The translations under genes were made by a program, and so were the position numbers. A stretch of 64,000 bases of DNA from Sialis fuliginosa (Eukaryota > Arthropoda > Insecta > Megaloptera > Sialidae): contig OY540820.1 in NCBI GenBank assembly GCA_961205875.1, forward strand, positions 930,001 to 994,000, given 5' to 3'. The notes under the pieces were generated by a model. The model saw only the letters and a list, made by a program, of their open reading frames with translations, ran no database searches and was not told the origin of the DNA. Of this stretch, positions 60,157 to 64,000 are shown one piece after another (within the stretch, counting starts at the first letter, position 1; each line of letters starts with the position of its first letter).

Positions 60157-60760
60157 CTAGCTATTACCCGCGACTTCGTCCGCGTGCAGTGGCGTAGATA
60201 GCTTTTTGCGATGGGGGGGATATGGCCAGGGCCGTAACTAGAAGCTCGAGGACCCGGGGCAAGAGGTGGCTGAGGGGCCCCCAAAATATGCAAAATAAAA
60301 ATTATTATTATAATTTTGAATTGTACGACCTTTTTTTTTTGATCATATAGTTATATAAACTGTAGTTAGTCTACTCTTTATTACTAAAAAAAAAGATCAT
60401 TCATTTGAAAACTAAGCAATAACTGAAAACCTTTCTTTTTTTTACTCTTAATTTTCTCAACTTTTCCTACTTACTTTTATTATTTTCTTCATACTAGATG
60501 AGTTTAAAAAAATGTCTTTGAGTTTTGTCATGAAAGTAGACTCATGGGGAGGGATTGATCCCCTTGACCCCCCCCCTATCTACACCACTGTCCGCGTGGA
60601 ATGTGCATGTTTTTTATCTAATCAATTTTTCGGGATACAAAATAGCCTATTCCCTTCCTCGGGACGCAAGTTATCAAGATCCGTTCAGCGGTTTAGACGT
60701 GGAAAGGTAACAAACATACATACAGAAAGTTATAAGTTAATTTTGCATTTATAATATTCG
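60157..60760 (-). mobile_element. Helitron-type end fragment split by a hAT insertion
   Basis: Read on the minus strand, the stem-loop CGCGGACGAAGTCGCG is followed by GGTAATAG and CTAG, then T, a typical Helitron 3' terminus known from many insects. The left piece (60,157-60,186) and right piece (60,591-60,760) become continuous when the hAT element and one target copy are removed. The right piece has the common TCCGTTCAGCGGTTTAGACG. Confidence 0.7.
60187..60590. mobile_element. hAT-type MITE nested in the Helitron fragment
   Basis: The ends are CAGTGGCGTAGATAG and CTATCTACACCACTG. The 8-bp duplication TCCGCGTG is perfect (60,179-60,186 and 60,591-60,598). Inside, at about 60,229, a second hAT-like start CAGGGCCGTAACTAG suggests an older nested end. 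The 80-codon ORF spanning the right end is spurious. Confidence 0.85.
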
Positions 60761-61760
60761 TATGGATTTAATTATATAATAGTTTTTAAAATTATATAAA
60801 TACCTTTTTTTATTAAAAAAAATTTCAATTTGCTTCAAACCATAAATTTTGAAGGAAGTTACTTTTTCAGGATTTCCATTGCCAAAAATGCAGTTTTTAT
60901 CTGACTTTCTTACGATTTTTTATTAAAAGTTAAAAGCAGTCCATTTCAATTTATTTATTTTTAGCTAGTGTGCAGATAATTCTTAATGTATTCCTCATAT
61001 AAAAAATATAAATAAAATTTCATGTATTTATAACTAGTTTAGTAGATTACTGTAAATTAAAAAAAATAATTACATATAATATACATAATATTACTTATAT
61101 ACTTGAAATAAAGTATTAATGTTATCTATAGATTAGCTCTGTAAGTATTTAAAATAAATGACAATATGATTTCTTTCATAATCAAATATTTTAATAATAC
61201 GTAGTATCATTATAATAATTTGCAGAATTCGTTAAGTATTCTAAACAAAAACTGATATTTTAATTGTATGGACACTGGCATAGTGTTCCTGTCCGTTCGA
61301 CCGATTGAATTTAGAAACATCGGTGTGTTCAAATCAATCATATTTTGGGCATTTTTTTTATAATTTAGTAATGAGATACTATTGTTGCATATTCAATTTT
61401 GTTTATATTTGCAAAAGTTTTTGTTTAAAATAACAAAAACTTGAGATATAGAGGTCGTAAACACGTAACAATTGGTTTCAATGTCAGTGTGTATTCAAAC
61501 CTAAATAATAATAATTGTTTTACTTGATTAAATATGTACTACTGATAACGATCTAACATGTGACATTAATATTAATATTAATTAATAAAATGTATGTCGA
61601 GTTAAGTCAAAAAGAGCTCCTGAAACGATCCACAGAAACATAATATTTCTCTACACGGTTCTGACGCACGTATGACTTCCTATGAATAGCCGGATTTGTG
61701 CTCAATATAAAATATATGTTTACGTGTGCTACTGAGCGTTTTCATATTTTATAAATATAT
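60761..61760. other. AT-rich stretch, no gene
   Basis: A block at 61,561-61,600 (ATTAATTAATAAAATGTATG, then TCGAG) is repeated at 62,256-62,303. Confidence 0.4.
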
Positions 61761-61764
61761 ACAC

Positions 61765-62230
61765 TGAGAAAAAAAGTAGTAAATTTACAATATTTTTACT
61801 ATACAAATGTAAAAGAAAATTTCAAAAGTCAGTGTTGGGAAAATAAATTACCTCACAGTTTAATATATCTCCAATAAAATTTGTATTTTTACAATACATC
61901 TTGTAAGTTTACCAAACAAGCTTGGAAATTTCCTATACTTTTACGCTACAAAACAAATTGTGGTAAATTTACTTTATGAATGTGTAAATTTACAACATTT
62001 ATCTATGAAATTCACATTTTTTTATTTGTAAATGTAGCAGACATGTGTATGAAATTTTTTTGTACCATTAGGTTTAGTAATTTTCTAATACATCTTGTTG
62101 GTTTACTACACAAGTTTGTAAATATCCTATATTTATACTCTACGAAACAAGTTGTGGTAAATTTACTTTACGAATATGTAAATTTACAATTCATTTAGCT
62201 ATGAAATTACAATTTTTTATTTGTAAATTT
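61765..62230 (+). repeat. Two-copy tandem repeat rich in GTAAATTTAC
   Basis: Copies are offset by about 193 bp and share CATCTTGT, AACAAATTGTGGTAAATTTA and TATGTAAATTTACAA. The 72-codon ORF at 61,980 lies across the copies and is not called. At 62,235-62,252 there are three CCTAA units, the insect telomere-type word. Confidence 0.7.
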
Positions 62231-62303
62231 AGTAGACCTAACCTAACCTAACATGTAACATGTAACATTAATATAAATATTAATTAATAAAATGTATGTC
62301 GAG

Positions 62304-62800
62304 CAGGGCCGGATTAACAACGTAGCGGGAGTAGCAAATGCTACGGGCCCCGCGTCTCTGGGGGCCCCGCGACTTTGCGGAAAAATATATCTTATTGGAC
62401 TTACCACTTACCGTCCAATGGTTCATACGGGGTATCCAAATCTACAATAATTAATAATTAAAATTTAGGACTTCCGATCTCGATTCGATTTAATCGAAAA
62501 ATCGATTTTTGAATCTCCGATCTTTGATTTTTTTAATCGATTTTTCTAAATTTGCTCAAATCAAATCAAGAAAATTTTGTTCGTAAAAGTGGTGTTTTAT
62601 TATACACACCTCAAAAAAAATAAGGGATAATTAAAAAAAAGCAAAACAAAAAATTCAAATTTTCAAACAGTTATATTTCCGCGAAAATTAATTTAATTTG
62701 CGTGTTCCAAAGCACATTTAAAAGTTTGTGCTTTCAAATTTAATGTGCAAAAAAAATCCTATTGATTTTTTTCGGGGGGAGTGGGTGAAGCTATCGAATT
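62304..62800. mobile_element. Truncated hAT element, inverted relative of 8,170-8,923
   Basis: It starts CAGGGCCGGATTAACAACGT, the complement of the right end at 8,923. It runs to about GTGGGTGAAGCTATCGA and then stops about 90 bp short of the other end, so no target duplication can be read. Confidence 0.8.
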
Positions 62801-63160
62801 ACTTTATATAAACTAAATATTATGAAACATGGAACTCATAGTATAGGAGCCAGCTGCAAAATCGGTGTAGATTTAACAACCGTCTGCCGTTGTGGTTTTT
62901 TAGAATTACTCACTCAGACAAAGCTCGGACGATGAGTCCGGTCCACCAGCTTGTAGGGATTTAAAAGATAGGGCCCACGAAAAATACGCACAAAAAAATC
63001 ACGTAACAACCGTTTGAATGAGACGGTTGCTTATAGTAGACCCCAATTAAAGATGTTTCGGATATACGGCAGAAATTTTTACGTAGGGGTTTAATTACAG
63101 GGGCCTCTCAAAATTTCGACCCAAAAAAATCGGATAACAACCGGACCAGACCTGGTGCAA
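62801..63160. other. Unclassified stretch with short hairpins
   Basis: CTCGGACGATGAGTCCGG (about 62,924) and AACCGTTTGAATGAGACGGTT (two halves) can form small stems. It may be the interior or flank of the large palindrome that follows. Confidence 0.35.
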
Positions 63161-63167
63161 AATGTTT

Positions 63168-64000
63168 ATTTGGACGTATACTTACATAAAAACATAATGG
63201 CAGATTTTTTTATGTAGGGACTTCGGTGCTATAAGGCCTACAAATGGCCAGAATTGGGCCCCAATCTTAAAAATGCTGTAAAATCTAAAATGCCGAATGA
63301 AAATTTCTGCCGCGCGGTGTATGCCTTTGTTATGAACTATAAAATAGATATATACCCATGGCAGAAGTTTTTTATCATGCAGTTTCCCCTCCCAGCTCCC
63401 CCAAAAGGTAAATTTGGGTTAGTAATAAAATGCACTAAAAAAATCATAACAAATAGGCCTATAAAGGCTTATAAACTTATAAAATGATAATATATTATTG
63501 TATGTAATGTTAGACACCCCCCGCCCTCCCCCCTCACCCCCAAGAGAAAATTTGGGTTAGTAATAAAATTCGCTAAAAAATCATTACAATTAGGTCTATA
63601 ATGGCTTATGAACTTTTAAAATGATAATATATTATTGTATGAGGGGGGGCACGGGGGTTATCTAACATTACATACAATAATATATTATCATTTTATAAGT
63701 TTATGAGCCTCTATAGGCCTATTTGTTATGATTTTTTTAGTGCATTTTATTACTAACCCAAATTTACTTTTGGGGGAGCTGGGAGGGGAAACTGCATGAT
63801 AAAAAACTTCTGCCATGGGTATATATCTATTTTATAGTTCATAACAAAGGCATACACCGCGCGGCAGAAATTTTCATTCGGTATTTTAGATTTTACAGCA
63901 TTTTTAAGATTGGGGCCCAATTCTGGCCATTTGTAGGCCTTATAGCACCGAAGTCCCTACATAAAAAATTCTGCCATTATGTTTTTATGTAAGTATATGT
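63168..64000. repeat. Large palindrome, cut by the window edge
   Basis: The left arm starts at about 63,168 (TATACTTACATAAAAAC) and the right arm reaches 64,000 with the complement. The arms are about 350 bp with few differences. The centre (63,528-63,650) holds an extra diverged copy of the inner arm (GAAAATTTGGGTTAGTAATA) between C-rich and G-rich tracts. The 77-codon ORF at 63,254 is in the arm and is not called. Confidence 0.8.

Noticed and set aside
62924-62941. CGGACGATGAGTCCG hairpin as a hammerhead ribozyme
   Set aside because: It has the words GATGAGTCC and GGACGA, but in the wrong order and without the GAAA and cleavage-site elements.

Overview
The window looks like a piece of an AT-rich arthropod genome, most likely an insect. 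The evidence is spliced genes with GT-AG introns, a Popeye-domain gene whose wording resembles the insect form, and dense layers of eukaryotic DNA transposons (Helitron, hAT, PIF/Harbinger, Tc1/mariner) plus Penelope-like end motifs. There is no sign of bacterial sequence, and no tRNA, rRNA or CRISPR array was seen. The species cannot be fixed from sequence alone.

Layout. From 1 to 10.5 kb the window is almost only transposon-derived: a 1.8 kb fold-back element, a TIR element with long GATCT arrays, a hAT element with a perfect 8-bp target duplication, and a palindromic element. From 10.5 to about 24 kb there is a Helitron region. A CTAG-type 3' end with its hairpin lies at 10,510 (minus strand), and a complete 1,660-residue OTU + Rep + PIF1-helicase gene (minus strand) lies at 19.0-24.0 kb. 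Between them sit a broken TARG1/OARD1-like macrodomain gene (minus) and a four-exon, phase-2, micro-exon gene for a basic RG-rich protein (plus). They could be Helitron cargo or host genes.

From 24 to 41 kb there is no convincing host gene. This stretch holds tandem satellites (about 396-bp G-rich units; 102-bp hairpin units), large palindromes, Harbinger, mariner and small palindromic MITEs, a hammerhead-like motif in a palindrome, and four copies of a Penelope-like end motif. From 42 to 54 kb, three minus-strand exons of a Popeye-domain gene are scattered in TE-filled introns; one has a one-base frameshift and the cAMP-pocket motif is altered. Nested in the same stretch are a Tc1/mariner remnant carrying a Harbinger-like element that has captured part of the ribosome-biogenesis gene BRX1, two Helitron ends, and a 2.65 kb TIR element with repeated subterminal motifs. 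From 54 to 64 kb are more DNA transposons and a large palindrome that runs off the right edge.

How it fits together: host coding capacity is very low. Only the Helitron Rep/helicase and the micro-exon gene look intact. The TARG1-like gene and the Popeye gene show breaks, and the BRX1 piece is a captured fragment. Nested insertions with readable target duplications allow a relative order of events at several places.
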